Assembly (NCBI GenBank): GCA_009777775.1
Contig: WRLE01000009.1
Coordinates: 1-64,000, forward strand
DNA from: Oscillospiraceae bacterium
GTDB taxonomy: Bacteria; Bacillota; Clostridia; Oscillospirales; Oscillospiraceae
Length of the DNA stretch: 64,000 nucleotides
Direction: 5' to 3'
Below, in pieces: positions 33,780 to 41,524 of the stretch (position 1 is its first letter; each line of letters begins with the position of its first letter). The translations under genes were made by a program, and so were the position numbers. The notes under the pieces were generated by a model. The model was not told the DNA's origin. It saw nothing but the letters and a program-made list of their open reading frames with translations, and did no database searches.

Positions 33780-34226
33780 TTAGGCTGCCATAGACAGATT
33801 TAGCATTAATTGCAATTGCATGGGGATGCTGCTTCCGTCTTCGATGGCTCTGTAGTAGTCCATTGCCATTTCGTATACATGAGCATTGCGATTTACGCTG
33901 TTGTCTTTAGCTAGCCTTTTCAGGTATGCGCCAATGCCGATGCCCATTTCTTGTGCTTCGCAGAGTCCCATCATTTCTGTGGTGTTCATTTCTCTGATTA
34001 CACTGATGCGCTCCTGTAGCCAATCGCTGATGCGTTCGATTAAGCTCCCGCTCTTTTTATTGTTTAGTGTCATTACATTGTTTGTCATATTTTTCATCCT
34101 TTCGTTGTCATTTATTAATGTTAAAGTGTTGTAGTTGGTAATCGTTGCCATAGTATTCATCCTTTCGTTTTTTATATTATGTTTTAAAGTCTTGTTATTT
34201 TTAATTTTCGTATCCAAATTGTACAT
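33780..34226 (-). CDS. uncharacterised 148-aa protein, copy B
   Basis: Nearly identical to the product at 32552-32998. Differences include Asn for Tyr near residue 49 and a few in the helical part (ISVIREMNTTEMMG against ISAIREMNAAEITG) and C-terminal tail. The substitutions keep the frame open, so both copies look under selection or recently duplicated. The same three GAAAGGATG sites are present. Family and function are not recognised. Confidence 0.65.
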   Translation of the reverse strand: MYNLDTKIKNNKTLKHNIKNERMNTMATITNYNTLTLINDNERMKNMTNNVMTLNNKKSGSLIERISDWLQERISVIREMNTTEMMGLCEAQEMGIGIGAYLKRLAKDNSVNRNAHVYEMAMDYYRAIEDGSSIPMQLQLMLNLSMAA

Positions 34227-34325
34227 CCTTTCATTGTCAGTTGTTGTCTAACACGGCTAATTAGCTTCGCCGTTCTTATTGTGTATCGCTAGCATCTAGC
34301 GTCCTTTATTGCTAACTCTATTAGT

Positions 34326-34354
34326 AATATACCACCATCAATTATGTTTGTCAA
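34326..34354 (-). promoter_or_regulatory. promoter of the 148-aa gene, unit B
   Basis: TTGACA (34349-34354), 17 bases, TATATT (34326-34331) on the minus strand, identical to unit A. Confidence 0.8.
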
Positions 34355-34533
34355 TAGTTTTTTTCAACTTTTTTAATTTTTTTTTGCAAACTTTTCAAAA
34401 AATAGCAATTGTAGAATAAAAAGTCAACTACTTAAATAGCAATTAAGAGAGCCATTAGATAATTCAAACTGTTTTAACAGTTATCCAATCTAATGGCATC
34501 TATATCGACCCAATGTGTTTATGTCAATGTGTA

Positions 34534-34562
34534 TTGACAGCATACTTATCACACACTAAAAT
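34534..34562 (+). promoter_or_regulatory. promoter of the toxin-like peptide, unit B
   Basis: TTGACA (34534-34539), 17 bases, TAAAAT (34557-34562), identical in spacing to unit A. Confidence 0.8.
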
Positions 34563-34626
34563 AAAAAGGCGTTGCCATAACGGTATGCGGTTAGCTGAAT
34601 CCCTAGAGTGTAACTATGAAAGGGGG

Positions 34627-34719
34627 ATGCTGTTGTCACTGTACGAAATCCTGTCACTATTACTCGCAGCAATTGCGATTTATGTCACATGGAAGTCCAG
34701 CAAGGACAATAGAAAATAA
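34627..34719 (+). CDS. putative type I toxin, 30-aa hydrophobic peptide, copy B
   Basis: The same peptide as at 33400-33492, with LSLLLAA in place of LSLILAA. A single hydrophobic span is followed by a basic tail. The G-run before ATG 34627 is one base shorter than in unit A; a longer frame from 34513 is therefore open here but not in unit A, so I prefer the short peptide. The stop again lies in the left stem of the bidirectional terminator. Confidence 0.65.
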   Translation: MLLSLYEILSLLLAAIAIYVTWKSSKDNRK

Positions 34720-34791
34720 CCGCCGGTCCAACTAACTGTGCGGTTATTTTCGTACATAAGTAGGCTGACCGCTTATCGGCAACGCCTTTAT
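34712..34791 (-). ncRNA. putative antisense RNA antitoxin, unit B
   Basis: Leftward promoter TTGACG (34821-34826) - 17 bases - TACAAT (34798-34803). The RNA would run to the terminator stem AAAATAACCGC (34713-34723) / GCGGTTATTTT (34740-34750). The loop between the arms differs from unit A while the arms are identical, which suggests selection on the stem. Confidence 0.6.
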
Positions 34792-34884
34792 ATTTTCATT
34801 GTAACGCAATTATCGAATCTCGTCAAGAACGAATTTAGTGTATTATTTTTGTTATGACTGCATCAGATAAAGTACCATGCTTAT

Positions 34885-35763
34885 CTAATCATACAGCTTA
34901 TATGTGGCGAACTCTTTGGGCCAATCATCGCTGAAACTAGTCCTTGGTATTATCATATCAAACTCATCTACTAAAATTTTATAAAGTTGGGGATAACTGG
35001 TGATTTCCTCCTCAATGGTTTCATCGCCAATCCTCTTGCGAAAAATCTTTCCATCCACAGCGACACTGCCTGTGTCAGTACGCTTGCGGCATACGCGCCT
35101 TGTTCTAAACGACACTTCAGTCATTTCATTGGCGGGGAGGAAATCCATGACCGTATGTGGAGTAAGATAGACTGTATACACAAGGGTTTGGGTCCCATCG
35201 TCATGATGCCTAATGAGGGTTATGTCACCGAACTGAGCACCTGGATGCTGCTCGATGGTAAACAGTTTTCCTTCAAGCTCCTGCTTTTCAGGAGTATCAA
35301 TTTCCAGGGGACCATCGGCGGCTAACCCCGAGCCATAACCCACATCGCAAAGGTAGCGTTTTCCATCTATATGCACAACGGTTGTCCTGTGGCGCATTCC
35401 TGTAAACACTGGTTGATTAAATAGCAAGCGTCCTGCCAGGGGTATACAATCATATCCCAGGTCAGTTAGCACTGCATAGAAAAACCCATTAATTTCAAAG
35501 CAATATCCACCTCTCCTATTGAGCACGATTTTGTCGAAAAGATGAGCGGGAGACAAATCTAGCTTTCTTCTAAAATCACTGCAATCCAAGGCTTCAAAGG
35601 GTATATTGTTGAAACAGCCAAACATTAAGGTTTGCAAGTTTTCGCGGCTTGGTGAATAATCGCCTTTTGGGTCATGACCCATTCTTTCCAGAGCCATCCC
35701 CAGGTCTGGTAGCGGTGCAAAGTATTCCGGTGATGATGGTGTAAATTGGTCGGCAAATGACAT
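34885..35763 (-). CDS. arylamine N-acetyltransferase
   Basis: A 292-aa acetyl-CoA-dependent N-acetyltransferase. The Cys-His-Asp triad is visible: cysteine in RRGGYCFEING, histidine in GMRHRTTVVHI, aspartate in YLCDVGYGSG. It acts on arylamines and hydrazines, or on unknown acyl acceptors. A putative upstream partner, a nitroreductase, is about 75 bases away on the same strand; together they could handle nitroaromatics (reduce, then acetylate), which is an inference. Confidence 0.92.
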   Translation of the reverse strand: MSFADQFTPSSPEYFAPLPDLGMALERMGHDPKGDYSPSRENLQTLMFGCFNNIPFEALDCSDFRRKLDLSPAHLFDKIVLNRRGGYCFEINGFFYAVLTDLGYDCIPLAGRLLFNQPVFTGMRHRTTVVHIDGKRYLCDVGYGSGLAADGPLEIDTPEKQELEGKLFTIEQHPGAQFGDITLIRHHDDGTQTLVYTVYLTPHTVMDFLPANEMTEVSFRTRRVCRKRTDTGSVAVDGKIFRKRIGDETIEEEITSYPQLYKILVDEFDMIIPRTSFSDDWPKEFATYKLYD

Positions 35764-35836
35764 GGCAGCAATCTCCTATAATTATATTTTTCGCTAATAA
35801 TATTCCGACATCACGGGTGAAGTAATCAAATCTTAC

Positions 35837-36346
35837 TTAGAACAGAAAGTTTTCAATGGGGAATCTATCATTATGACGGTCTGTTGGTGCTGCTGTTTCG
35901 GAAGGGTATCCCATGGGGAGATATGCAACGGGGACTATGTTTTCAGGCAGCTCAAATAGCTCAATGGTTTTCGCGGGATCAAAGTGCATGACCCAGCAGG
36001 TCCCCAATCCCAGCTCTGTTGCCATTAGCATCATATGGGTGGTGATTATACTGGCATCCACCTGTCCACTGAGTGCATCATCATATTGTCTCTGCCATGA
36101 AACGGTCTTGTCATAACACACTAGGAGTATTGTAGTAGATCCAAAGCGAGAGCGGGTGCATTCATCCATTTTTGCGATGTCTTCCTGGGATGTAATTATT
36201 TTGATTCGCTGAGGCTGTCCATTCCTAGCGGTGGGAGCAATGCGTCCCGCTTCAAGGATTTGATCAAGTTTTTCCTTTTCCACCACCTGCTCGCTAAAGC
36301 TGCGCATGGAATACCTCTCTTTTGCGAGTTCCATAAATGAATTCAT
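35837..36346 (-). CDS. nitroreductase-family flavoprotein
   Basis: A 169-aa FMN-dependent oxidoreductase. The RYSMRSFSEQVVEKEKLDQILEAGRIAPTARNGQPQ N terminus and the GLGTCWVMHFDP and PVAYLPMGYPSE segments are family hallmarks. ATG 36346 follows AGGAG with eight bases of spacing. Substrate is unknown. It lies upstream of the N-acetyltransferase on the same strand. Confidence 0.9.
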   Translation of the reverse strand: MNSFMELAKERYSMRSFSEQVVEKEKLDQILEAGRIAPTARNGQPQRIKIITSQEDIAKMDECTRSRFGSTTILLVCYDKTVSWQRQYDDALSGQVDASIITTHMMLMATELGLGTCWVMHFDPAKTIELFELPENIVPVAYLPMGYPSETAAPTDRHNDRFPIENFLF

Positions 36347-36440
36347 AAATATGACTCCTTTCAAATATTATAGTTTCGTAGATAATATAATATTTTAAGC
36401 AAATGGGCAATAAAAATATATTAAAGCCTGTGATAAACAT

Positions 36441-36505
36441 TTGAACAGCAGGGACGGTTCTTTTGTTCATTTTCCAGTAAATAAAAGAACTGTCCCTGCT
36501 GTTCA
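36441..36505. repeat. REP-like palindrome 1
   Basis: Inverted repeat of about 25 bases per arm (GAACAGCAGGGACGGTTCTT against AAGAACTGTCCCTGCTGTTC). It is related to elements at about 38039, 39171 and 40549 that share GAAC-GC-GACGGT-TCTTTTGTT. From 36347 to 36569 no gene is seen. Confidence 0.75.
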
Positions 36506-36569
36506 TTACCATAGCTTATTGAGAAGCCAGTGTTCTATTGAGTTTAAATGAAATCATCATAATTACAAA

Positions 36570-37202
36570 TCATGCTAATTTTACAGGATGTCGGATAATG
36601 GTTTTGAGTTTCTCCGTTGCAGTTTTTCGTGGGTCATTCAAATATATCTCATGATGGCGGCGTTTGCCACTAATATCACTGACATAGCCGTTATCAATTA
36701 TAAATTGTTCGATTGCAACGATTGTACTTGGCTCATCGTCATATGATCCAAAGTGCATCGCTTGGACGCAAAGCCCCTCGGTGAACAGTTCAAGCCTCGC
36801 CCTTGATATATCAAGAAGCGGTTTTTTCTTTCTGAGTTCAATCATAACGTTTTCAAATACTATTACATCAACAAATTCAGGCTGGCGTATCATCGAAGTC
36901 CAGCAATATCGGTCTTTATCTACATACCAAGCCTCAGATCCATCACTAAGCCACCACAAACCTTCAAGCGGCGGTACAACAAAATCAAAATAGCCAACTG
37001 GCTGATTAACGTCCTTCTTGCTCATTTTGATTGCATAGGATAGCCCATAAAGGATTTCGACCGCCGATTGATATTCCTCGCTTGTGTTCGGGTTGCCCAT
37101 ACCATCCACCATGATGAAAACCATGTCTGGAACATCAATCACCCCCGGCGCAGCTTTAGGTTGATATAGGTCTTTGTACTCTTTCTTGAAATCAAATGGC
37201 AT
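36570..37202 (-). CDS. GyrI-like small-molecule-binding domain protein
   Basis: A 210-aa protein of the GyrI/SOUL-like effector-binding family: PFDFKKEYKDLYQPKAAPG, a hydrophobic DMVFIMVDGMGNPNT segment, and a tail with HHEIYLNDPRKT, as in the family's typical HEIYLSDPRR end. It lacks a DNA-binding domain. ATG 37202 has GGGGG five bases before it and starts one base after the upstream DUF3795 stop, so it is coupled to that gene. Role is unknown. Confidence 0.85.
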   Translation of the reverse strand: MPFDFKKEYKDLYQPKAAPGVIDVPDMVFIMVDGMGNPNTSEEYQSAVEILYGLSYAIKMSKKDVNQPVGYFDFVVPPLEGLWWLSDGSEAWYVDKDRYCWTSMIRQPEFVDVIVFENVMIELRKKKPLLDISRARLELFTEGLCVQAMHFGSYDDEPSTIVAIEQFIIDNGYVSDISGKRRHHEIYLNDPRKTATEKLKTIIRHPVKLA

Positions 37203-37203
37203 C

Positions 37204-37659
37204 TTATCCCCCGTGTTGCTTATCATCAGAATAGGTAAACCCATTACTACGGCGATCATCTTGCAGCTTTGCCCATGCTTCTATCCCTTGCTCCCAGAGT
37301 AAAGCGTTGTCTTCTTTGAGAGTTGGATAACCTACGCTCTGCTGGAAAAAAGCATCGAACTTCTCGCAGGGGTATGTTTCACAAAAAGCACATACCTCAA
37401 CGTCCTTTTCCTTGGCGCAGATTCTGACCGCACAGCCTGGATTTCCGCCTCCGTCCTTGCATGAAACGCATAGACCTTCCTCTGCCATACTTTTTAAAAA
37501 TGGCCAGAATCCATCACCACCGGGTATGTAGTTGATTACGTCCTCAAACCCAGCTTTCAGCAGCTCATCATACAGCATTTTTGCAGCAGGAGCGACCTTC
37601 GCCATTACTGCACAGTTTTCGCAATATAGACCACAGTAGCAAATATATTTTTTATCCAT
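37204..37659 (-). CDS. DUF3795 cysteine-rich protein 1
   Basis: A 151-aa protein with CYCGLYCENCAV at the N terminus and further Cys motifs (CVSCKDGGGNPGCAVRICAKEKDVEVCAFCETYPCEKF), the DUF3795 pattern of predicted metal-binding cysteines. ATG 37659 follows AGGAG; the longer frame is unsupported. It overlaps the second DUF3795 gene by eight bases. Function is unknown. Confidence 0.82.
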   Translation of the reverse strand: MDKKYICYCGLYCENCAVMAKVAPAAKMLYDELLKAGFEDVINYIPGGDGFWPFLKSMAEEGLCVSCKDGGGNPGCAVRICAKEKDVEVCAFCETYPCEKFDAFFQQSVGYPTLKEDNALLWEQGIEAWAKLQDDRRSNGFTYSDDKQHGG

Positions 37660-37924
37660 ATGGAACAATCTCCTTCCATTTTTTGCATTGCTCGATGCGC
37701 TTGCCGTCATCGCCTTGCTCTTTGTCATAAGCAAACTGCTTAAGCAATTCACAAGGAAAATCGCTACATAATCCGCAATGCTCCAATGTTTTGTCCTCAC
37801 AGCAGCTTTTCACAGGACATGAATCGCCCCAAAAGGGCTTTTTAATATGTATGCAGCCACCGCAGTTCATCTTTTCACGATATTCGCACTCGCCGCAAAG
37901 GATGCCACACCTTGATTCAATCAT
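37652..37924 (-). CDS. DUF3795 cysteine-rich protein 2
   Basis: A 90-aa protein (CGILCGECEYREKMNCGGC, SCPVKSCCEDKTLEHCGLCSDFPC) with about a dozen cysteines, a shorter paralogue of the next gene. ATG 37924 follows AGGAG with ten bases of spacing. It begins a three-gene coupled set ending with the GyrI-like protein. Confidence 0.8.
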   Translation of the reverse strand: MIESRCGILCGECEYREKMNCGGCIHIKKPFWGDSCPVKSCCEDKTLEHCGLCSDFPCELLKQFAYDKEQGDDGKRIEQCKKWKEIVPYG

Positions 37925-38257
37925 ATTTCTCACGCTCCTTTTGCTTCATCCTACCACAGCCAACACGACAACAGTATGTCATGTTATAAATAACGGAATA
38001 AATATTTCTATCGCTGCTTGAATCTCTGTCAAATGTGTGAACGCGGAGACGGTTCTTTTGTTTGCTTATTGTCTTATGAAATGGTATACTGCAACAGATA
38101 ATTAGGTACATAGTTCAATACTATGAACCCTTTTGTATTGTTATATCATTATGGTCAATAATAACGCTCATAAACTAAAAAGACTGGTACGAAATGGACA
38201 TTTTTGGTAGAATTACTAGCATCACGTACAAATCATTACTAGCGCTGGACAACTTCA
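37925..38257. other. intergenic region with REP-like half-element and a 26-codon frame
   Basis: A half-copy of the REP-like repeat (GAACGCGGAGACGGTTCTTT) lies at about 38039-38062. A plus-strand frame 38194-38274 of 26 codons starts MDIFGRITSITYK and overlaps the start of the methylase gene, but it lacks an SD. It may be chance or a degraded leader. Nothing else is seen. Confidence 0.45.
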
Positions 38258-39145
38258 ATGAGTACAAGTATTAAAAGCGTCCTACGTTATCCTGGGGGAA
38301 AAACTAGAGCTATAAAAATCATCAACCCTTTAATACCGCGCGATTTCATAGAATTTCGCGAACCTTTTGTCGGTGGCGGGTCTGTATTTATCGATGCTAT
38401 CCAGACGATTAATCCTGATGGGAAGTATGTTATTAACGATTTAAACTTCGACCTCTATTGCTTTTGGAAATACCTCAAAGAAGATATAGATTCGCTTTAT
38501 AAAGCAATTCTCATAATAAAAGAAAGCGGTGTCGAAGGTCGAAAACTATTTAACGAATATACAAATAACAACGATTTTACAGACTTTGAAAGAGCAGTAC
38601 GTTTTTTCGTACTAAACAGGATAACGTTTTCGGGTACAGTAGATTCCGGCGGCTACTCAGAGGGAGCATTCAAAGGTCGATTTACCATGTCATCCCTTGA
38701 AAGACTGACTAAATTGGCACCGTTGCTATGTAATGTGGAAATATACAATAAAGACTACTCGGAGTTTCTTTTCGATGAAGCTGAAAACGTCTTTATTTTT
38801 CTCGATCCGCCTTACTTTTCGCAGGTAAAATCCAGGCTTTACGGCAAGCGAGGTAACCTGCATATAGGATTTGACCATCAACGATTTGCGGACAATATGA
38901 AATTATGCAAGCATAATAGGCTCATTACACTCGATGATTGCGAAGAAAACAGGAAACTTTTTAAATTTGCCAATATCTATCCCTGGGAGCTGCAATATGG
39001 CATGAATAACTATAAAAGTGAAACTGCTGCAAAGGGTAAAGAGTTGTTCATATCCAATTACGATCTAGATGATATGCTCGCCTCTATAGTACATTCTGCA
39101 TCAGTCTCTGATGAACCGCAGCAGCTCTCCTTATTCACTGATTGA
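38258..39145 (+). CDS. DNA adenine methyltransferase, Dam/D12 class
   Basis: A 295-aa SAM-dependent N6-adenine methylase. SAM-binding segments are RYPGGKTRAIKI and EPFVGGGSVF; the catalytic motif is FLDPPYFSQV. The similarity is to the Dam/DpnM alpha class. No restriction endonuclease is adjacent, so it is an orphan, or the partner was lost. The SD is weak. A REP-like palindrome follows and overlaps the converging gene's stop. Recognition sequence cannot be told. Confidence 0.9.
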   Translation: MSTSIKSVLRYPGGKTRAIKIINPLIPRDFIEFREPFVGGGSVFIDAIQTINPDGKYVINDLNFDLYCFWKYLKEDIDSLYKAILIIKESGVEGRKLFNEYTNNNDFTDFERAVRFFVLNRITFSGTVDSGGYSEGAFKGRFTMSSLERLTKLAPLLCNVEIYNKDYSEFLFDEAENVFIFLDPPYFSQVKSRLYGKRGNLHIGFDHQRFADNMKLCKHNRLITLDDCEENRKLFKFANIYPWELQYGMNNYKSETAAKGKELFISNYDLDDMLASIVHSASVSDEPQQLSLFTD

Positions 39146-39170
39146 GCAGTTGCATAATTGATGAAAACCA

Positions 39171-39229
39171 TGAACGCGAGGACGGTATTTTTGTTTGTTT
39201 TTGAACAAAAATATCGTCCCTGCGTTCAC
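39171..39229. repeat. REP-like palindrome 2
   Basis: Arms TGAACGCGAGGACGGTATTT and its near complement AATATCGTCCCTGCGTTCA with an AT-rich centre. It lies between two converging genes and could act as a terminator. It overlaps the TGA stop (39226-39228) of the Crp-family gene, so the repeat probably inserted at that gene's 3' end. Confidence 0.8.
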
Positions 39230-39888
39230 ACTAGAAGCTTAAAGCTGTTTCGGTGATAGTCGATCAATCCATCCCGCTTCATATTTGACAATTCTCGCGA
39301 TAGCGCGCTTCGCTCAATGTTGAGGTATTCAGACATGGCGTTTCTGTTGAGCGGGATTGAAAACGTCTGGCTTCGTTGTTCACGAGATACCCGAATTAGG
39401 TATGTCATTACCTTTTCCCGCAATGTAGGTTTGAGCAGACAGCTAATGCGCTCATGTAAAACAAGCCCCTTTTCTGCGACAATGCCAATATAATTCCGCA
39501 ATAGCATTTCATGTTTCGGGCAAGTCTTATCACAGCGGGCAATCAGAGCATCATAAGGAATGAACAAAACGGAAACTTCGTCCTGCGCTTGCACCGATAC
39601 AGGGCTTTCTTGCTCCGGGTTTGCCGCTAACAATACACCTATCTCGCTACCTTTTTCAAGCAGCGTGATGATTATCAGCTTGTCTGAGGCATCCCATTTT
39701 ACAGAGCGCCCATGTCCGGACAGTATTATACCAAAATCAGATATATGACTGCCTTCCTGAATAATCATTTCTTCCTTTGAGTATTGGGCACTCCTTGCAT
39801 GGACGCAAGTGAGAAGCCCAGCTATCTCATAAGGTTCAATACCAAAAAACAGTTTTGTCTGCGCTAAATCCTCAATATGTTCTTTCAT
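39226..39888 (-). CDS. Crp/Fnr-family transcriptional regulator
   Basis: A 220-aa regulator. Residues ~15-120 form a cyclic-nucleotide-binding-like barrel (EEMIIQEGSHISDFGIILSGHGRS), with no Cys cluster of the Fnr type. The C terminus is a Crp winged HTH (FSIPLNRNAMSEYLNIERSALSRELSNMKRDG). It is divergent from the S-component-like gene and probably controls it. Its stop lies in a REP-like repeat. Confidence 0.9.
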   Translation of the reverse strand: MKEHIEDLAQTKLFFGIEPYEIAGLLTCVHARSAQYSKEEMIIQEGSHISDFGIILSGHGRSVKWDASDKLIIITLLEKGSEIGVLLAANPEQESPVSVQAQDEVSVLFIPYDALIARCDKTCPKHEMLLRNYIGIVAEKGLVLHERISCLLKPTLREKVMTYLIRVSREQRSQTFSIPLNRNAMSEYLNIERSALSRELSNMKRDGLIDYHRNSFKLLV

Positions 39889-39973
39889 GCCACACCCTCA
39901 CTATTTGTTGCACACGCAACATAATATTTGAGCTTATTGTATTATACTGAAAACAGAAATACAAGGATGGTGC

Positions 39974-40519
39974 ATGATTATGAATATAAAAAGCAAAGTT
40001 CTCTGGACAACACGCACAGCAGTTTTTATAGCTCTTCTGGTCATATTGCAAATGGCAACCGCATCTTTAGGAAATACCATTGTTACAGGGTCAATCGTCA
40101 ATATGATGCTTATTGTTTCCCTTATGACTTGCGGGCTTTCATCGGGATTGTCCGTTGCGGTGGTTTCCCCCATCATGGCAAAAATTATTGGAATCGGGCC
40201 GTTTTGGAGTTTAATCCCATTTATCATCGCAGGGAACATAGCACTTATATCAGTGTGGCATTTTATTGGGAATCGGAAAATGGAGCGCAAACACACGGCG
40301 GCCATTGTGGCTTTGATTTGTGCAGCTATTGCTAAATTTTTGGTGTTGTATATCGGGATTGTACGAATAGCGATACCAATTTTGTTAGGTCTGCCTGAAC
40401 AGCAAGCAGTAGTCATCTCCTATATGTTTTCCATGCCGCAACTAATAACCGCTTTAATCGGTGGGATAATTGCTTTCATCCTATTACCCACCTTGAAAAA
40501 AGCAATCGGCGGGAGATAA
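39974..40519 (+). CDS. ECF transporter S-component-like membrane protein
   Basis: A 181-aa integral membrane protein with about five to six hydrophobic segments. It resembles ECF-transporter substrate-binding (S) components in size and in its short N-terminal basic stretch followed by LWTTRTAVFIALLVILQ. AAGGA precedes ATG 39974 by six bases. No ATPase or T component is adjacent. The substrate is unknown. Divergent Crp-family regulator upstream. Confidence 0.7.
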   Translation: MIMNIKSKVLWTTRTAVFIALLVILQMATASLGNTIVTGSIVNMMLIVSLMTCGLSSGLSVAVVSPIMAKIIGIGPFWSLIPFIIAGNIALISVWHFIGNRKMERKHTAAIVALICAAIAKFLVLYIGIVRIAIPILLGLPEQQAVVISYMFSMPQLITALIGGIIAFILLPTLKKAIGGR

Positions 40520-40548
40520 TAGCAGAGATTCTATAAAAATGATTTATA

Positions 40549-40576
40549 AGAACGCAAGAACGGTTCTTCTTGTCAG
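40549..40576. repeat. REP-like half-element
   Basis: GAACGCAAGAACGGTTCTTC resembles one arm of the palindromes at 36441 and 39171. Lies in the gap between the S-component-like gene and pcm. Confidence 0.55.
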
Positions 40577-40676
40577 CTAGTATAACATAAGGGTAGCAAT
40601 AAATCTATTTTCATGGTATATAGGAGATATAAACGAATACTAATGAGGGAATACCGTAAAAATGGAGGTACTGCAT

Positions 40677-41309
40677 TTGTCTTATGATTTTCAATATGAG
40701 CGAAACAAAATGATTGATGAGCAGCTAATTCCAAGGGGAATATCGTCCGCAACCGTTCTGAATGCAATACAAACAGTGCCAAGACATGCTTTTGTTCCGC
40801 AAGCAGCACAAATAGCAGCATATTTCGATGGGCCTATCCAGATAGGATTCGGTCAGACAATATCCCAGCCATACATCGTTGCATATATGACCGAGCAGAT
40901 TGAACCAGCTCCAGGCAAAAAAATCCTTGAAATAGGTACGGGCTCTGGTTATCAAGCAGCGATTCTAAGCTTTCTTGGTTGCCAGGTTTATACTATTGAA
41001 CTCATTGAAGAACATTCCGAAAACGCAAAACGCATATTCACCGCTCTTGGATATGACAATATTATCGCCAGGCAAGGTAATGGATATGCAGGATGGATAG
41101 AAAAAGCTCCTTTCGACGCCATAATCGTCACAGCTGCTCCTGAATTTATTCCTCCGGAGCTGATTAGTCAATTAGCAAATGGTGGTAAAATGATTGTTCC
41201 TGTGGGTAAAAACCATTCGGTACAGTCGCTCCTGCTATTGACAAAGACAGACGGCGAAATCAAAACAGAAGAGCTTCTCCCAGTAAGATTCGTACCAATG
41301 GTGGAATAA
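40677..41309 (+). CDS. pcm: protein-L-isoaspartate O-methyltransferase
   Basis: A 210-aa SAM-dependent repair methyltransferase that methylates isoaspartyl residues in aged proteins. Motifs: GFGQTISQPYIVAYMTE, ILEIGTGSGYQAAILS (SAM-binding) and FDAIIVTAAPEFIP. TTG 40677 follows GGAGG with eight bases of spacing; ATG 40662 is an alternative with poor spacing. A terminator follows. Confidence 0.92.
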   Translation: MSYDFQYERNKMIDEQLIPRGISSATVLNAIQTVPRHAFVPQAAQIAAYFDGPIQIGFGQTISQPYIVAYMTEQIEPAPGKKILEIGTGSGYQAAILSFLGCQVYTIELIEEHSENAKRIFTALGYDNIIARQGNGYAGWIEKAPFDAIIVTAAPEFIPPELISQLANGGKMIVPVGKNHSVQSLLLLTKTDGEIKTEELLPVRFVPMVE

Positions 41310-41355
41310 GCTTGCGCCAGTGATTTTGATAACAGACAGATAACGGCATACATAT

Positions 41356-41400
41356 AAAACCCATGAAGCAATGCACATTAAAGCTTCATGGGTTTATTTA
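41356..41400 (+). terminator. intrinsic terminator after pcm
   Basis: A 13-bp perfect stem (AAACCCATGAAGC and its complement), loop of 13, then TTTATTTATT. Confidence 0.85.
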
Positions 41401-41524
41401 TTAAAAATCAAAGACCGCTCTGTAGGTACTGGAAAAAAAACATTGATTTTGTCAATAATCCAAATCCTCGGATTGGCACTCAGTTTTTCGCTAATCATAC
41501 GAACCACGTTTATAACACAAACCG

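Larger units (their letters stand above)
33591..34816. repeat. tandem duplication, unit B
   Basis: A 1226-base second copy of unit A, ending where ATCTCGTCAA recurs at 34817. It contains the extra 28 bases (about 33643-33670) missing from unit A, flanked by ATGTCA repeats, and a few substitutions. Confidence 0.95.

Noticed and set aside
38194-38274. 26-codon leader-like frame before the methylase
   Set aside because: Overlaps the methylase start, has no SD and no clear similarity; left as a note only.
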